From positions 1 to 42,596 of the forward strand of contig JBPOHE010000092.1 of the NCBI GenBank assembly GCA_052035915.1: a DNA stretch of 42,596 bases, in the 5' to 3' direction. The stretch comes from JBPOHE01 sp052035915 (GTDB taxonomy: Bacteria > Pseudomonadota > Gammaproteobacteria > Chromatiales > Chromatiaceae). The notes beneath the pieces were generated by a model. The model had not been told where the DNA came from and made no database searches. It saw nothing but the letters and a program-made list of their open reading frames with translations. This document shows, one piece after another, positions 15,751 to 25,502 of the stretch (position 1 is its first letter; each line of letters begins with the position of its first letter). Made by a program: the position numbers and the translations under genes.

Positions 15751-18700
15751 TCACTCGGTCAGGCGTTGGATCTCCGGGGCATCCCAACTCCCGGTGACCC
15801 GATAGCGTCGCTGACCGATCTTATCGATCTCGTCGCCGACGAGTTGCTGCGCCACCAGGGCGGCCGCCCCAACGACTGGTCCTCCCGCCAGCACCGCCGC
15901 CACTGGAAGCCCGGTGCTCACATGGGGGGTCACCGTCATCGTCTGATCATAGTCCCGGGTCTTGAGCCCGGTCCGACCCGAGATGGAGATACTGGCCGCC
16001 GGCCCCTTGACCTGAGTGTCCGCGGTCGTGGCCTGTCCACCCTGCAGGCGGAAACTGCCCTGGATATGATCGTAGGCCAGACCCTTGCGAAAGAGATCGG
16101 AGAAATCCAGCAACAGACGCCGTTGTACCGCCGCCAGATTGATCAGCCCGAAGAGACGCCCCATCCCCGGATCGACCTCCGCGAAGGCGCCCTTCTCGAT
16201 CTTGAACCTGGCGCTCCCTTGCAGGCTCTCCAGTTTGGGTTCCCAGGGTGAGCCGTCCCAGGAAAGATCGGCGGAACCCTCCCCCCGGCCCTGCTCATAG
16301 TTGGCCGTCAGATGGCTGTCCTTCAGCAGACGTCCCAGATCCGGGCTCTGGGCGGAGAGGCGTACTTGGGTCCTGGTCCGGCGTCCCTGAACCCGCCAGC
16401 TCCCATCCCCATTCAGCTTGAGCAACTGGCCGCCGAGAGAAAGGCGTTCGATATCGAGCCCTTCCCGCTCGCGTTTGGTTTCCAGAACCAGGGGACCGAG
16501 ATGATGGCCGTTGAGCGCCAGCTCCCGCACCCGCAGGGCCAGGGCCGGCCAATCCCGGGGATCGGCCTCGCCCTGATCGGACGCGGGCGCGGTATCCGCA
16601 TCGGACGCCGCCGGATCGAGCTTCAGGTCGATCCGGTCGAGTTCGATCGCCAGCCGTCCCCCCGCGGGATCCTGGGGAAGATAGAGGCTGGCCTTGGCCC
16701 CATCGGCCTGGAGACTACCGATCCAGGCTTCGGGGGCGCGGCGTACCCGCAGGCGCGCCTGCCGCAAGGACTCGAACTCGCCCAGGGTCAAGTGCCCGAT
16801 ATGAAGATCCAATTCCCGCAAGGGGCCGGCGCTCGGAGGACCCTTGGCGCCCTTGCCCCGACCGAGCAGGCGTCCCCAGGCCAGGAGATCGAGCTGTTCC
16901 AGCTCTCCGGCGAGCCAGAGACCGGACTGGGAAGGTGACGGAGCCTCTTGCCCACCGAGTTGCACCGCCCCCCGCTGCAACTCCCATCCCTTGGCGTTGT
17001 TCTGGGCCAGCAGCAGCCGGGCCTGGAGCTCCTGCCCGTAGGCCAGATCGAGACGCAACTCCTGGTTCGCGCCCAGTTCCGCGCCGAGCCGAATCGGCTT
17101 CGCCGTGGCGGCCGTCTTGCCGAAGGGCGGCGGCAGATCGACTTTGGTGCCCCGCAGGTCCGATTGCAGGCTGAGCTGTCGGGAGCCCCGGGCCTGTCCG
17201 GGTTTGTGGTGCGGGATGGTCATGGTCAATTGCCAATCGCTACGCCCCTCCAGCAGATCCAATCCGAAACCCGGATAGCGATCCTTGAGATTGGCCAGGC
17301 CGAGGCTGGTAGCGGCGGCGATGCGGGTGAAACCCGGCTCCTCGGTCTGGGTCGCGATGTCCAGCCGGATTTTCTCCCCCAGGGCCTTGGCCTCGATCCC
17401 GGTGGCGGCCAGGCCATCCTGGGAGAACTGGAGGCTACCCTTGAGGGCATTCAACTCCAAACCGGCAGCCGGGATATCCAGACCGGCCTCTGACCAGGTG
17501 ATCTTGCCGTTGACCTTGGGCTCGCCATGGTGACTCAGGGGGATACCGAGTTGCAGGTCCACCATGGCCCTGCCGCGAGGGCGCAACCCTGAGACTTCCT
17601 CGGCAAAGTGCTCGGCGAGCGGGGTTTCGGTGAGGATACGGAAGCTGTCGGCAAAAGGACCGCTGGTCCCGCCGCGGATCTCCAGGGGCGTCGTCGGGTC
17701 GAGCTGGCGGATCTCCACACTGGTGCCTTCCTTGATCCGACTGGCGAGCAGGGAGGCGGACCTGGTCTTGATGTTCAGGCTGTTGTTGAGAAAGCGTACC
17801 TCGGCGCTGATGTCTTCAAGGCGTGGCCAGCCTTCCTGATAATCGAGCACGACCTTTTCCACCCCGAACAGGACCTCGAATCGCCCCTCGTCTCTGGGAA
17901 AGGGAAAGTCCTTGAGCCGACCGCGAAACAGGGCGGAGCCGCTGGTGACCCGACCGCCGAGGATGGCACGATCCAACCAGGTCACCACATCCTTCGGCAT
18001 GATGCCAACCGGGTAATAGCGCCCGGCGACGGCGGCGTTGCCGTCGTGGAAATCGGTCTGAAGGTCGAGAAAGGGAGATTGTTCGTTGCCCGGGAGTTCC
18101 AATTGGAAGCGGGTGCGGCTGTGGATATCCTCGTTGTCGGCTAGCAGATCCTCGGAACTGAGGCTCCATCCACCCGTCGCCGTGCGTTGCCAATCCAGGG
18201 TGCCGCGACAGTCCTTCGCTCGCAGGGGGCCACGGAAAAGGTGCGGTAGTTCCACCAGCAGATCGCTGGAGCGCAGGGAGGCGGTCCCCTTCTCAGGCCC
18301 CAGGAAGAACTCCAGGTCCAGCCCCTGGAGGCCTGGCCCTTTCCCGCTGGGCGGCAGGCTCAAGCCCAGCACCTCGCCGCCCAGTTTCCAGGATGAGATC
18401 CCGCCTTCCTTGAGGCTGAGGCCGAGTCGCACATTCTTCATCGTCCCCCTGGGGCGCCTCCCGGACAGGGGCCACCCCTGTTCACCCAGAAAGGGCCTGA
18501 CCAGGGTCGCCGCTTCCCCCAGATCGAGGCGATCCAGGGAGGCCTCGATCTCTGTCCCCTCGGCAGCGGACGACCAGTCGAGCCGGAGCGAATGGATGAA
18601 TTGTTGGCGTTCGGCCCCTCGCCTGAGGCTCCAGTCGCGGCCTTCGAGGGCCAAGCGGCCGTCCTCCGTGGTCAACCAGCGAAACTGACCCTGTAGCCGA

Positions 18701-19587
18701 TCCGCGGACCAAGGCGGTGTGGCGGCCGCCTCCTTGACGGCGAGGTGGGGCTGCCGCCAGTCGAAATCGCCCCAGAGCCGTTGAATCGCATGAGGATTCG
18801 CCTCGCCCCAGAGTTCCAGGTCCAGTGTCCCGCCGAAATCCGGAAGCGGCTGGGGCAGATGGCGGGAGAGGGCGGTTTCGAGAGGGAGGCCGGCGACCCG
18901 GAGATAAAACTTCGCCTGCCAGTGTTCGAGCTGGTGGTGCCGGCCCTGGGCGTCCAGGGCCAAGTGGAAGCTTCCCCCTGGCTGACCGGCCAGCTCGGCC
19001 TGGATATCGAGCTGATGCTTGTGTCCATCATTGGTGAGGCGGGCATCGACCTTGACCAGAGGCACACGAGGGAGGGCCGCCGCGTCGTCGACCCAGACCA
19101 CCTCGCTGTCTTGCAACCGGAACTGACCATCCGCCAACCAGAGGCCGCCGTCCGTCGCTGGGGGACCCTCGCCGTTCCCCAGTCCGGCGAGACTGATGCG
19201 GCCGTCCCGACTGCGGCGAATGAGTAATTTCGCGCCCTCAACCCGGATCAGGCCGAATCTGGTGGCCCCGGCCCGCCATGAGGCGCGGAGGTCGATCTCC
19301 ATGTGGACCTGGCGCAACCCGAGCAACGTCTGGGTCCCATCGGCGGAGAGCAGCTCGACATCCTTGAGCAGCAATTCCGGGGTAAAACCGCTGAGTCGTG
19401 CCAGGATGGAACCGAGGCGGATCGGTGCCCCCAGATATTCGCTCGCCCGCGCCTGCACCTCGGCCCGATAGCCCTCGATCAGGGGCAGACCCAGCCGCAC
19501 CAGACCGAGCAGCAGCCCGAACAGGATCAGGGTCACCAGGGAGAGGGCCCAGATCTTGGCGGCCAGGGATTTGAACAACCTGATCAC
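15751..19587 (-). CDS. yhdP: YhdP family AsmA-like phospholipid transport protein
   Basis: The 1278-residue protein has a single N-terminal membrane anchor (about 13-33) and a very long periplasmic part of repeated beta segments, with the DUF3971/AsmA-like signature through the body. This is the size and layout of E. coli YhdP (about 1266 residues). YhdP acts with TamB and YdbH as intermembrane bridges carrying phospholipid to the outer membrane. The C-terminal region (GSARFKIEKGAFAEVDPGMG, then LFGLINLAAVQRRL) matches the AsmA_2 end, then GRTGLKTRDYDQTMTVTPHV. It lies 70 bases after rng, as in other gammaproteobacteria. A short GCGCGA-TTT-TCGCGC hairpin lies 65 bases past the stop (15672-15686), without a clear U-tract. 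Confidence 0.94.
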   Translation of the reverse strand: MIRLFKSLAAKIWALSLVTLILFGLLLGLVRLGLPLIEGYRAEVQARASEYLGAPIRLGSILARLSGFTPELLLKDVELLSADGTQTLLGLRQVHMEIDLRASWRAGATRFGLIRVEGAKLLIRRSRDGRISLAGLGNGEGPPATDGGLWLADGQFRLQDSEVVWVDDAAALPRVPLVKVDARLTNDGHKHQLDIQAELAGQPGGSFHLALDAQGRHHQLEHWQAKFYLRVAGLPLETALSRHLPQPLPDFGGTLDLELWGEANPHAIQRLWGDFDWRQPHLAVKEAAATPPWSADRLQGQFRWLTTEDGRLALEGRDWSLRRGAERQQFIHSLRLDWSSAAEGTEIEASLDRLDLGEAATLVRPFLGEQGWPLSGRRPRGTMKNVRLGLSLKEGGISSWKLGGEVLGLSLPPSGKGPGLQGLDLEFFLGPEKGTASLRSSDLLVELPHLFRGPLRAKDCRGTLDWQRTATGGWSLSSEDLLADNEDIHSRTRFQLELPGNEQSPFLDLQTDFHDGNAAVAGRYYPVGIMPKDVVTWLDRAILGGRVTSGSALFRGRLKDFPFPRDEGRFEVLFGVEKVVLDYQEGWPRLEDISAEVRFLNNSLNIKTRSASLLASRIKEGTSVEIRQLDPTTPLEIRGGTSGPFADSFRILTETPLAEHFAEEVSGLRPRGRAMVDLQLGIPLSHHGEPKVNGKITWSEAGLDIPAAGLELNALKGSLQFSQDGLAATGIEAKALGEKIRLDIATQTEEPGFTRIAAATSLGLANLKDRYPGFGLDLLEGRSDWQLTMTIPHHKPGQARGSRQLSLQSDLRGTKVDLPPPFGKTAATAKPIRLGAELGANQELRLDLAYGQELQARLLLAQNNAKGWELQRGAVQLGGQEAPSPSQSGLWLAGELEQLDLLAWGRLLGRGKGAKGPPSAGPLRELDLHIGHLTLGEFESLRQARLRVRRAPEAWIGSLQADGAKASLYLPQDPAGGRLAIELDRIDLKLDPAASDADTAPASDQGEADPRDWPALALRVRELALNGHHLGPLVLETKREREGLDIERLSLGGQLLKLNGDGSWRVQGRRTRTQVRLSAQSPDLGRLLKDSHLTANYEQGRGEGSADLSWDGSPWEPKLESLQGSARFKIEKGAFAEVDPGMGRLFGLINLAAVQRRLLLDFSDLFRKGLAYDHIQGSFRLQGGQATTADTQVKGPAASISISGRTGLKTRDYDQTMTVTPHVSTGLPVAAVLAGGPVVGAAALVAQQLVGDEIDKIGQRRYRVTGSWDAPEIQRLTE

Positions 19588-19657
19588 GCCGTAGCGCGCC
19601 TTGATATGAGCCGAGTGGAGTGGATTCCCGGCATCGGTGGGTCAAGGCCGGGGGCGA

Positions 19658-21121
19658 TCAGATGAGCACCACATCGAATTGTTCCTGGGTGTAGAGCGGC
19701 TCGGCCTGGAGGCGGATGGGTTTGCCGATGAACTCTTCGAGTTCGGCCAGATTGCTCGATTCCTCGCCCAGCAGTAGATCCACCACCTCCTGGGAGGCCA
19801 ACACCAGCAGGGATTCCACCTCGAACTGACGGGTCTCCCGCAGGATCTCGCGGAAGATCTCGTAGCTGGTGGATTCGGCGGTCTTCAGCGATCCCCGACC
19901 GCCGCAGCAGGAACAGGGTTCGCAGAGGACGTGCTCCAGGGATTCCCGGGTACGTTTGCGCGTCATCTCCACCAGCCCGAGCGAGGACACCTCGGAGATA
20001 TGGGTCTTGGCGTGATCCCGCGCCAGGCACTTCTCCAACGCCCGCAACACCTGACGCTTGTGCTCCTCTTCCGACATGTCGATGAAGTCGATGATGACGA
20101 TGCCGCCGAGGTTTCTCAATCGGAGTTGACGCGCTATGGCCTGGGCCGCCTCCAGGTTGGTCTTGAAGATAGTCTCTTCCAGGTTGCGATGACCGACGAA
20201 GGCCCCGGTGTTGACGTCGATGGTGGTCATGGCCTCGGTCTGGTCGATCACCAGATGCCCGCCGGATTTGAGTTGGACCTTGCGTTCCAGGGCCTTGCGG
20301 ATCTCTTCCTCGACATTGTAGAGATCGAAGATGGGCCGTTCGCCCGAATAGTATTCCAGGCTCGCCTTCATGTCCGGGATATAGTTGCGGACGAATTCCG
20401 TCGCCTTCTGCCAGGTTTCCTGGGAGTCGATGCGGACCTTCTCCACCTCCGGACTCACCAGGTCGCGCAGGGCGCGCAGGGCCAGCGGCAGATCGGCGTG
20501 AATGAGTTCGGTCGGCCTGGCTTCGACGCACCTGGAACGGATGGATTCCCACAGCCGGATGAGAAACTGCATGTCCGCCGCCAGGGCCTCCACCCCCACC
20601 CCTTCCGCGGCGGTGCGGGCAATGTAGCCGCAGGGCCGCTCGGCCCCCTCGAGAAAGCGCAGCAGGAGTTCCCGCAGGCGGCGGCGTTCTTCCTCTTCCT
20701 CGATCTTTTGCGAGATGCCCACACTGCCGAGCGAGGGGATGAAGACCAGATAGCGGGAGGGGATCGAGATCTGGGTCGTCAGCCGGGCCCCCTTGCTGCC
20801 GATGGGATCTTTTACCACCTGGACGACGATCTCCTGACCCTCGACCAGGAGGTCGGTGATGTTCAGGTTCCCCTTGCCTTCCCCGCTCCCATGAGACCCG
20901 TGGATGTCCGAGGCATGGAGAAAAGCGGCGCGTTCCAGCCCGATGTCGATGAAGGCGGCCTGCATCCCGGGCAGGACCCGGCACACCTGGCCCTTATAGA
21001 TGTTGCTCACCAGGCCGCGACGACTGGCGCGCTCGATGATCACCTCTTGCGCGACGCCGTTCTCGACCACCGCCACCCGGGTCTCGGGCGGGGTCACATT
21101 GATCAGGATTTCCTCACTCAT
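19658..21121 (-). CDS. rng: Ribonuclease G
   Basis: RNase G (CafA) is the RNase E-family endonuclease that matures the 16S rRNA 5' end and degrades some mRNAs. The 487-residue product, close to the 489 of E. coli, opens with an S1 domain (about 35-120, NIYKGQVCRVLPGMQAAFID). It has the catalytic aspartates in TIDVNTG and IIDFIDMS (near 300 and 345) and the zinc-link CEPCSCCGGRG (near 405). There is no C-terminal degradosome scaffold, which separates it from RNase E. ATG 21121 overlaps the maf stop by eight bases, so the two are translationally linked. Confidence 0.96.
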   Translation of the reverse strand: MSEEILINVTPPETRVAVVENGVAQEVIIERASRRGLVSNIYKGQVCRVLPGMQAAFIDIGLERAAFLHASDIHGSHGSGEGKGNLNITDLLVEGQEIVVQVVKDPIGSKGARLTTQISIPSRYLVFIPSLGSVGISQKIEEEEERRRLRELLLRFLEGAERPCGYIARTAAEGVGVEALAADMQFLIRLWESIRSRCVEARPTELIHADLPLALRALRDLVSPEVEKVRIDSQETWQKATEFVRNYIPDMKASLEYYSGERPIFDLYNVEEEIRKALERKVQLKSGGHLVIDQTEAMTTIDVNTGAFVGHRNLEETIFKTNLEAAQAIARQLRLRNLGGIVIIDFIDMSEEEHKRQVLRALEKCLARDHAKTHISEVSSLGLVEMTRKRTRESLEHVLCEPCSCCGGRGSLKTAESTSYEIFREILRETRQFEVESLLVLASQEVVDLLLGEESSNLAELEEFIGKPIRLQAEPLYTQEQFDVVLI

Positions 21122-21773
21122 CGTATTTCACCTCCCCGCTGTTTGACCCCCTGTCCGTCGCGAGCAAGGGAACGCCGGCCATGGCCAACAATTGGGCCGT
21201 CTCGAAGAGTGGCAACCCCATGACCCCGGAATAACTCCCCTCCAGATGGTTGACGAAGATGGCCGCCAACCCTTGAATGGCATAGGCGCCGGCCTTGTCC
21301 ACCGGTTCGCCGCTGGCCCAATAGGCGCTTGCCTCGGTCGGAGCTATGTGGCGGAAACCGACCCGACTGCAACTGACCCGGCTCTCCAGAGGCCCACCGC
21401 CCCGACACAAGGCCACCCCGGTAAAGACCTGGTGATGGCGGGCCGAGAGTTTGTCCAGCATCGCCAGCCCATCGGCCCGATCCCTGGGTTTGCCCAGGAT
21501 CTCGGTATCGAGCACCACTACCGTGTCCGCGGCGAGCACCGGCGGGTGTCCAGCGCCACCGAGCCCAAGGCTCCCGGCCCTGGCCTTGGCGAGGGCCAGA
21601 CGTCGCACCAGCTCCGTCGGCGACTCCCCCTCCAAGGGGGTCTCGTCCACCTCCACCGCCAGCAGACGGTAGCTTACCCCGATCTGGGCCAGCAGTTCGC
21701 GTCGGCGCGGCGAGGCCGAGGCGAGATAGACCCAGTTCCAGGTCTCAGCCGGCGCGATGGTAGGGGTGTCCAC
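21114..21773 (-). CDS. maf: Maf family nucleotide pyrophosphatase (YhdE-like)
   Basis: Maf/YhdE proteins hydrolyse non-canonical or pyrimidine NTPs (dTTP/UTP in the YhdE group) and have been linked to division arrest. Family landmarks are YLASASPRRRELLAQIG at the N-terminus, the EVDET loop, ADTVVVLDTEILGKP with the catalytic Asp, FTGVAL, and AYAIQGLAA with GSYSGVMGLPL. No ATG lies close to the domain. GTG 21773, with GGAG about 12 bases upstream, gives 219 residues, slightly longer than usual, and overlaps rlmH by 29 bases. The frame is open to an ATG at 21830. Position next to rng supports the YhdE assignment. Confidence 0.9.
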   Translation of the reverse strand: MDTPTIAPAETWNWVYLASASPRRRELLAQIGVSYRLLAVEVDETPLEGESPTELVRRLALAKARAGSLGLGGAGHPPVLAADTVVVLDTEILGKPRDRADGLAMLDKLSARHHQVFTGVALCRGGGPLESRVSCSRVGFRHIAPTEASAYWASGEPVDKAGAYAIQGLAAIFVNHLEGSYSGVMGLPLFETAQLLAMAGVPLLATDRGSNSGEVKYDE

Positions 21774-22218
21774 GCAGGAGGCTCCAGGCTCGATACAATT
21801 GCTCGGCCACCAGGACCCGCACCAGGCCATGGGGCAGGGTCAGCGCCGACAGCGACCAGCTCCTGTCCGCCCGCTGCCGACAGGCCGGCGCCAAGCCATC
21901 CGGACCGCCGACCAACAACACCGTATCCCGACCCGATCCGAGCCAGGATTCCAGTTGGCGGCACAACTCCAGGGTGCTCCAGAGTCTCCCCCGTTCATCC
22001 AGCGCCACCACCCAGGCGCCACGCGGGATGGCGGCCAGCATGCGTCGACCTTCCTCATCCAGGGCGCGCGGATTCACCGGCTCCTTGGAGCGCTGTCCGA
22101 GGGCCAACTCGATCAGACGCAGGCCGCATTCGGACGGTAGACGCCTGGCATAGTCGGCAAAACCTTGGTCTACCCAGGCCGGCATCCGCGAACCGATACA
22201 AATGAGGTGAATCTGCAT
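21745..22218 (-). CDS. rlmH: 23S rRNA pseudouridine-1915 N3-methyltransferase RlmH
   Basis: RlmH is a small SPOUT methyltransferase that modifies pseudouridine 1915 in helix 69 of 23S rRNA, using SAM. The 157-residue product (E. coli 155) starts MQIHLICIGSRMPAWV and has the knot with LLVGGPDGLAP (about 104-114), then SWSLSALTLPHGLVRVLVAE and QLYRAWSLLRGHPYHR at the end. ATG 22218 is preferred over one three codons upstream. It appears to head the minus-strand run rlmH-maf-rng-yhdP. rsfS, its common neighbour, is not in view. Confidence 0.97.
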   Translation of the reverse strand: MQIHLICIGSRMPAWVDQGFADYARRLPSECGLRLIELALGQRSKEPVNPRALDEEGRRMLAAIPRGAWVVALDERGRLWSTLELCRQLESWLGSGRDTVLLVGGPDGLAPACRQRADRSWSLSALTLPHGLVRVLVAEQLYRAWSLLRGHPYHRAG

Positions 22219-22327
22219 ACAACCCATTGTACGCGAACCTCCCTGGCCGGGGGACACAGGGGCGGCGGTTAGGGCGCCCGCAAGGGTTCCAGGCGATGGG
22301 AGGGAGGATCGACAGCCAAGGAAAGCG

Positions 22328-22444
22328 CCGGGCCTGGGCCTTTGGGGCCGGTTCTTTGTTCTCACTAAGAGAACAATGGCTCTCTATGCGACTCATTGTT
22401 CTCCTAAAGAGAACAAAAGCCGACTCTTTTCCGCCCAGGCCCGG
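22328..22444. repeat. GTTCTC double-hairpin element, copy E (best preserved)
   Basis: The ends CCGGGCCTGGGC (22328-22339) and GCCCAGGCCCGG (22433-22444) are a perfect 12-base inverted repeat. Hairpin 1 is TTGTTCTC (22356-22363) with GAGAACAA (22369-22376). Hairpin 2 is TTGTTCTC (22396-22403) with GAGAACAA (22409-22416). Both are perfect 8-base stems with 5-base loops, 19 bases apart, with CTCTCTATGCGA in the linker. It lies upstream of rlmH and just past the end of the glucosidase gene. Confidence 0.9.
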
Positions 22445-22463
22445 AGCCACAGAGGGCGAGGAT

Positions 22464-25229
22464 CTATCCCTCTGGGAGAGGGGCGTTGTCGTCCGTCATC
22501 CGCTGGCTCCAATAGGCCGGGATGTCCCGCCGATAGCGGCGTAGCACCAGATTGGCCAGCAACCCGGTCCAGCCGGTCTGATGAGCGGCGCCCAAACCCT
22601 GGCCGCTGTCGCCGTGGAAGTATTCGTAGAATTGCAACAGGTCGCGCCAGTGGGGATCCCGCTGGAAGGGACTGTCGGCGGGAAAGGCGGGCATGAGTCC
22701 GTCGGCATCGCGGCGGTACAGGCCCACCAGCCGTTCGGCGATCAGATTGGCGATCTCTTTCAGATTCAATTCTCGGTCGCCCAGGCTGGGCACGGCGAGG
22801 GTGAAATCGTCACCGAGGAAGCGGTGGAATTTCTCCAACGACTGCACCAGCGTGTAGTTGGTCGGCAACCAGATCGGCCCGCGCCAATTGGAATTACCGC
22901 CGAAGAGGCCGGAGTTCGATTCGCCCGGCACGTATTCGATCAGCGCCTCGCCGAGGCCGGGCAAGGTGCCCAAATGTTTCCGCGTGGCGTGGAGGCGGCT
23001 GAGGCTGCGGATACCGTGGGGCGAGAGAAATTCATCCGCGCGCAGCAAGCGTCGCAGGATGCGCGGCAACATGCGGTGGGTGACCAAGGACAAGAGGTGT
23101 TCGCCGCGGTCGTTTTCCCATTCCGGGCAGTTGCAGATGATGCTGCCGTCGAACACACCATGGCGATGGCGACGCAGGATGTCGCGGAAACGGGGCACCT
23201 TGGCGAGGATACGCTGGTCGACCACCTCGCAGGCGAAGAGCGGGATCAGGCCGACCCAGGAATACACATCGATGCGCTGGGTCTGCCCGTCCGGACAGAG
23301 CAGCAGATCCTTGAAAAAACCGGCCTCCGGGTCCCACAGCGACACTTCGCCGCCGGACTGGCCGGCGATGGCGTGGGCGATGGCGAGAAACTGCTGGTAG
23401 ATCTGGATGGCGACCTCTTCGTAGTCGGGGTCCCGGGTCGCCAGTTCCAGGGCCATCACCGTCATGTTGAGGGCGAACATCGCCATCCAGCCGGTGGCGT
23501 CGGCCTGCTTGAGCGCATAGCCGGGCGGCAGGGGGTGGGAGCGGTCGAACACCGAGATATTGTCCAGGCCGAGGAAGCCACCCTCGAAGACATTGTGGCC
23601 TTCGCTATCCTTGCGGTTGATCCACCAAGCGTAGTTCAACAGCAGCTTGTGAAACACCCGCTGCAAGAAGTTATGATCGCCACGACCGCGCTGCACCCGT
23701 TCGGCGCGGAACACCTTCAGGGCGCCCATGGCATGCACCGGCGGATTGACGTCGCCAAAGGCCCATTCGTAGGCGGGGATCTGGCCGTTGGGATGGAGAT
23801 AGTTTTCCTTCAGCACCAGTTCGATCTGCTGCTTGGCGAAGTCGACGTCCACCAGCGCCAAGGCGGCGCAGTGGTAGGCCAGATCCCAGGCCGCGAACCA
23901 GGGATACTCCCACTTGTCGGGCATGGAGATGACATCGGCGGCCTTGAGGTGGCGCCAGGTGCGATTGCGCCCCTGTTTACGCTTGTCGGGCGGCGGGAAC
24001 TGGTCGCCATCCAGCCAGCGGGCCACGTCGTAATGGAAAAACTGCTGGCTCCAGATCATGCCCGCCAGGGCCTGGCGCAGGAGGCGCCGGTCTTCATCGG
24101 CGGCTTCCGGCAGCAGCTCGCGGTAAAACGCCTCCGCTTCGGACTCGCGGGCGGCGAATACCGCCCGGCTGGTGGCGAAGGGCTGGGCCAGGGGGGCGGC
24201 GCTCAGTACCAGTTCTATCCGCGCCTGCTGACCGGCGTCCAAGGTCAGTCGATGCCAGGCGGCGAACTTGGTGCCTTCCTGGGCGGGATTGACGGCGTCC
24301 GGCTCGCCATTGATTACCAGGCGATGAAAGCCGTCCTTGACGTAGGGGATGGGGTTGGGTGATCCCCAGAGTCGCTGGGCGTTGGACTCGTTTTCGCAAT
24401 ACAGGGCCTCGGCGCCCTGGCGGCCACAGAGATGATACAGCCCCAGGCTCGGATGCTCGGCGCGCACCGCCCACGCGGCTCCCTCGGGCGCGGCGATGGC
24501 GCGCAGGATCGGCTTGGTCGGTGGCGGCCTGGAGGGCTCGGGCGGATCGCCCCGCAATTGGGCCAGCGTCCGTTGCTTCTCTTCGTCGCCCCAGGCCCAG
24601 GTATTGCGGAACCAGAGTTGCGGCAGCAGGTGCAGGGTCGCCGTCTCGGGTCCGCGGTTGGCGACGTTGAGGCGGATGTGGATCTCCTCCGGCCCGGCCT
24701 TGGCATAGATCAGCTCCAGGTCCCAATAGCGATCCTCCTTGAAGACCCCGGTGTCCAGCAGCGTGAAGGGCGGCTCCTGGCGACCCCGGCGGCGGTTTTC
24801 CTCCACCAGCCGGCCATAGGGATATTCGGCCTGGGGATACTTATACAGATAGCGCAAATAGCTGTGGCTGGGGGTGGCGTCGAGATAGAAGTAATACTCC
24901 TTGACGTCCTCGCCGTGATTGCCCTGGTGGCCGGCGAGCCCGAAGGCCCGCTCCTTCAAAATCGGATCGCGACCGTTCCACAGCGCGAGGGCGAAGCAGA
25001 GCCGTTGTTGCTCGTCGCAAATACCGCCCAAACCGTCCTCGTTCCAGCGGTAGACACGGGAACGCGACTGATCGTGATCCAGATATTCCCAGGCTTCGCC
25101 ATGGGCGCTGTAATCCTCGCGGACGGTGCCCCAGGCCCGTTCGGCGAGATAGGGTCCCCACAGCCGCCAGTTTTCCCGTCCCTGGCGCTGGCGTTCCAGG
25201 CGTAGGCGCTCGGGATTGTCGATGGGCAT
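22464..25229 (-). CDS. Large glucosidase, GH63/MGH1-type glycoside hydrolase
   Basis: The 921-residue protein matches the bacterial glucosidases of GH63 (mannosylglycerate-hydrolase-1-type fold) with an (alpha/alpha)6 barrel in its second half. Landmarks are the N-terminal ENWRLWGPYLAERAWGTVRE, KEYYFYLDATPSHSYLRYLY, the barrel motifs MPDKWEYPWFAAWDLAYHC, SNWRGPIWLPTNY and, near the end, EYFHGDSGQGLGAAHQ then GWTGLLANLV. There is no signal peptide, so it is probably cytoplasmic and acts on an alpha-glucoside. The start has TGGAG about 7 bases upstream. A long antisense ORF covers much of it but is a GC-driven shadow. No other sugar genes flank it. Confidence 0.88.
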   Translation of the reverse strand: MPIDNPERLRLERQRQGRENWRLWGPYLAERAWGTVREDYSAHGEAWEYLDHDQSRSRVYRWNEDGLGGICDEQQRLCFALALWNGRDPILKERAFGLAGHQGNHGEDVKEYYFYLDATPSHSYLRYLYKYPQAEYPYGRLVEENRRRGRQEPPFTLLDTGVFKEDRYWDLELIYAKAGPEEIHIRLNVANRGPETATLHLLPQLWFRNTWAWGDEEKQRTLAQLRGDPPEPSRPPPTKPILRAIAAPEGAAWAVRAEHPSLGLYHLCGRQGAEALYCENESNAQRLWGSPNPIPYVKDGFHRLVINGEPDAVNPAQEGTKFAAWHRLTLDAGQQARIELVLSAAPLAQPFATSRAVFAARESEAEAFYRELLPEAADEDRRLLRQALAGMIWSQQFFHYDVARWLDGDQFPPPDKRKQGRNRTWRHLKAADVISMPDKWEYPWFAAWDLAYHCAALALVDVDFAKQQIELVLKENYLHPNGQIPAYEWAFGDVNPPVHAMGALKVFRAERVQRGRGDHNFLQRVFHKLLLNYAWWINRKDSEGHNVFEGGFLGLDNISVFDRSHPLPPGYALKQADATGWMAMFALNMTVMALELATRDPDYEEVAIQIYQQFLAIAHAIAGQSGGEVSLWDPEAGFFKDLLLCPDGQTQRIDVYSWVGLIPLFACEVVDQRILAKVPRFRDILRRHRHGVFDGSIICNCPEWENDRGEHLLSLVTHRMLPRILRRLLRADEFLSPHGIRSLSRLHATRKHLGTLPGLGEALIEYVPGESNSGLFGGNSNWRGPIWLPTNYTLVQSLEKFHRFLGDDFTLAVPSLGDRELNLKEIANLIAERLVGLYRRDADGLMPAFPADSPFQRDPHWRDLLQFYEYFHGDSGQGLGAAHQTGWTGLLANLVLRRYRRDIPAYWSQRMTDDNAPLPEG

Positions 25230-25385
25230 TGGTTGCTCCAGAAGAGGGATTGTCTGTAAGTGAGCGGTGGTGAGTGACCAACGAGCCAGGGCCGTAGCAG
25301 GTACTGAAAGCCCGTGGTCAGTCTATTCCGCCAAAAAAGTGGCCAAATGGCCCGTTCAACCCAGGTCCTCAACCTGGTGAGCCGC

Positions 25386-25502
25386 GTAGGTTGATTGCGT
25401 ATTGTGCAACCCGACATTCCATTCGTCGCCGCCGTCGTTTGGAATCTTGGGTTAGGCGATTTCTTTTCCGGCCATCGCCTGAACGATGTCAACCCAGCCT
25501 AC
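25386..25502. repeat. GTAGG...CCTAC hairpin repeat
   Basis: The element starts GTAGGTTGA (25386) and ends CAACCCAGCCTAC (to 25502), with inner arms CAACCCGACATTCC and GGAATCTTGGGTT. The ends are inverted. It reaches into the stop codon of the VOC gene. GTAGGTTGGG-type repeats are widespread in proteobacteria. Confidence 0.65.

Noticed and set aside
22581..24362. 593-residue ORF antisense to the glucosidase
   Set aside because: Shadow frame of a GC-rich gene; the sense strand has clear family motifs.
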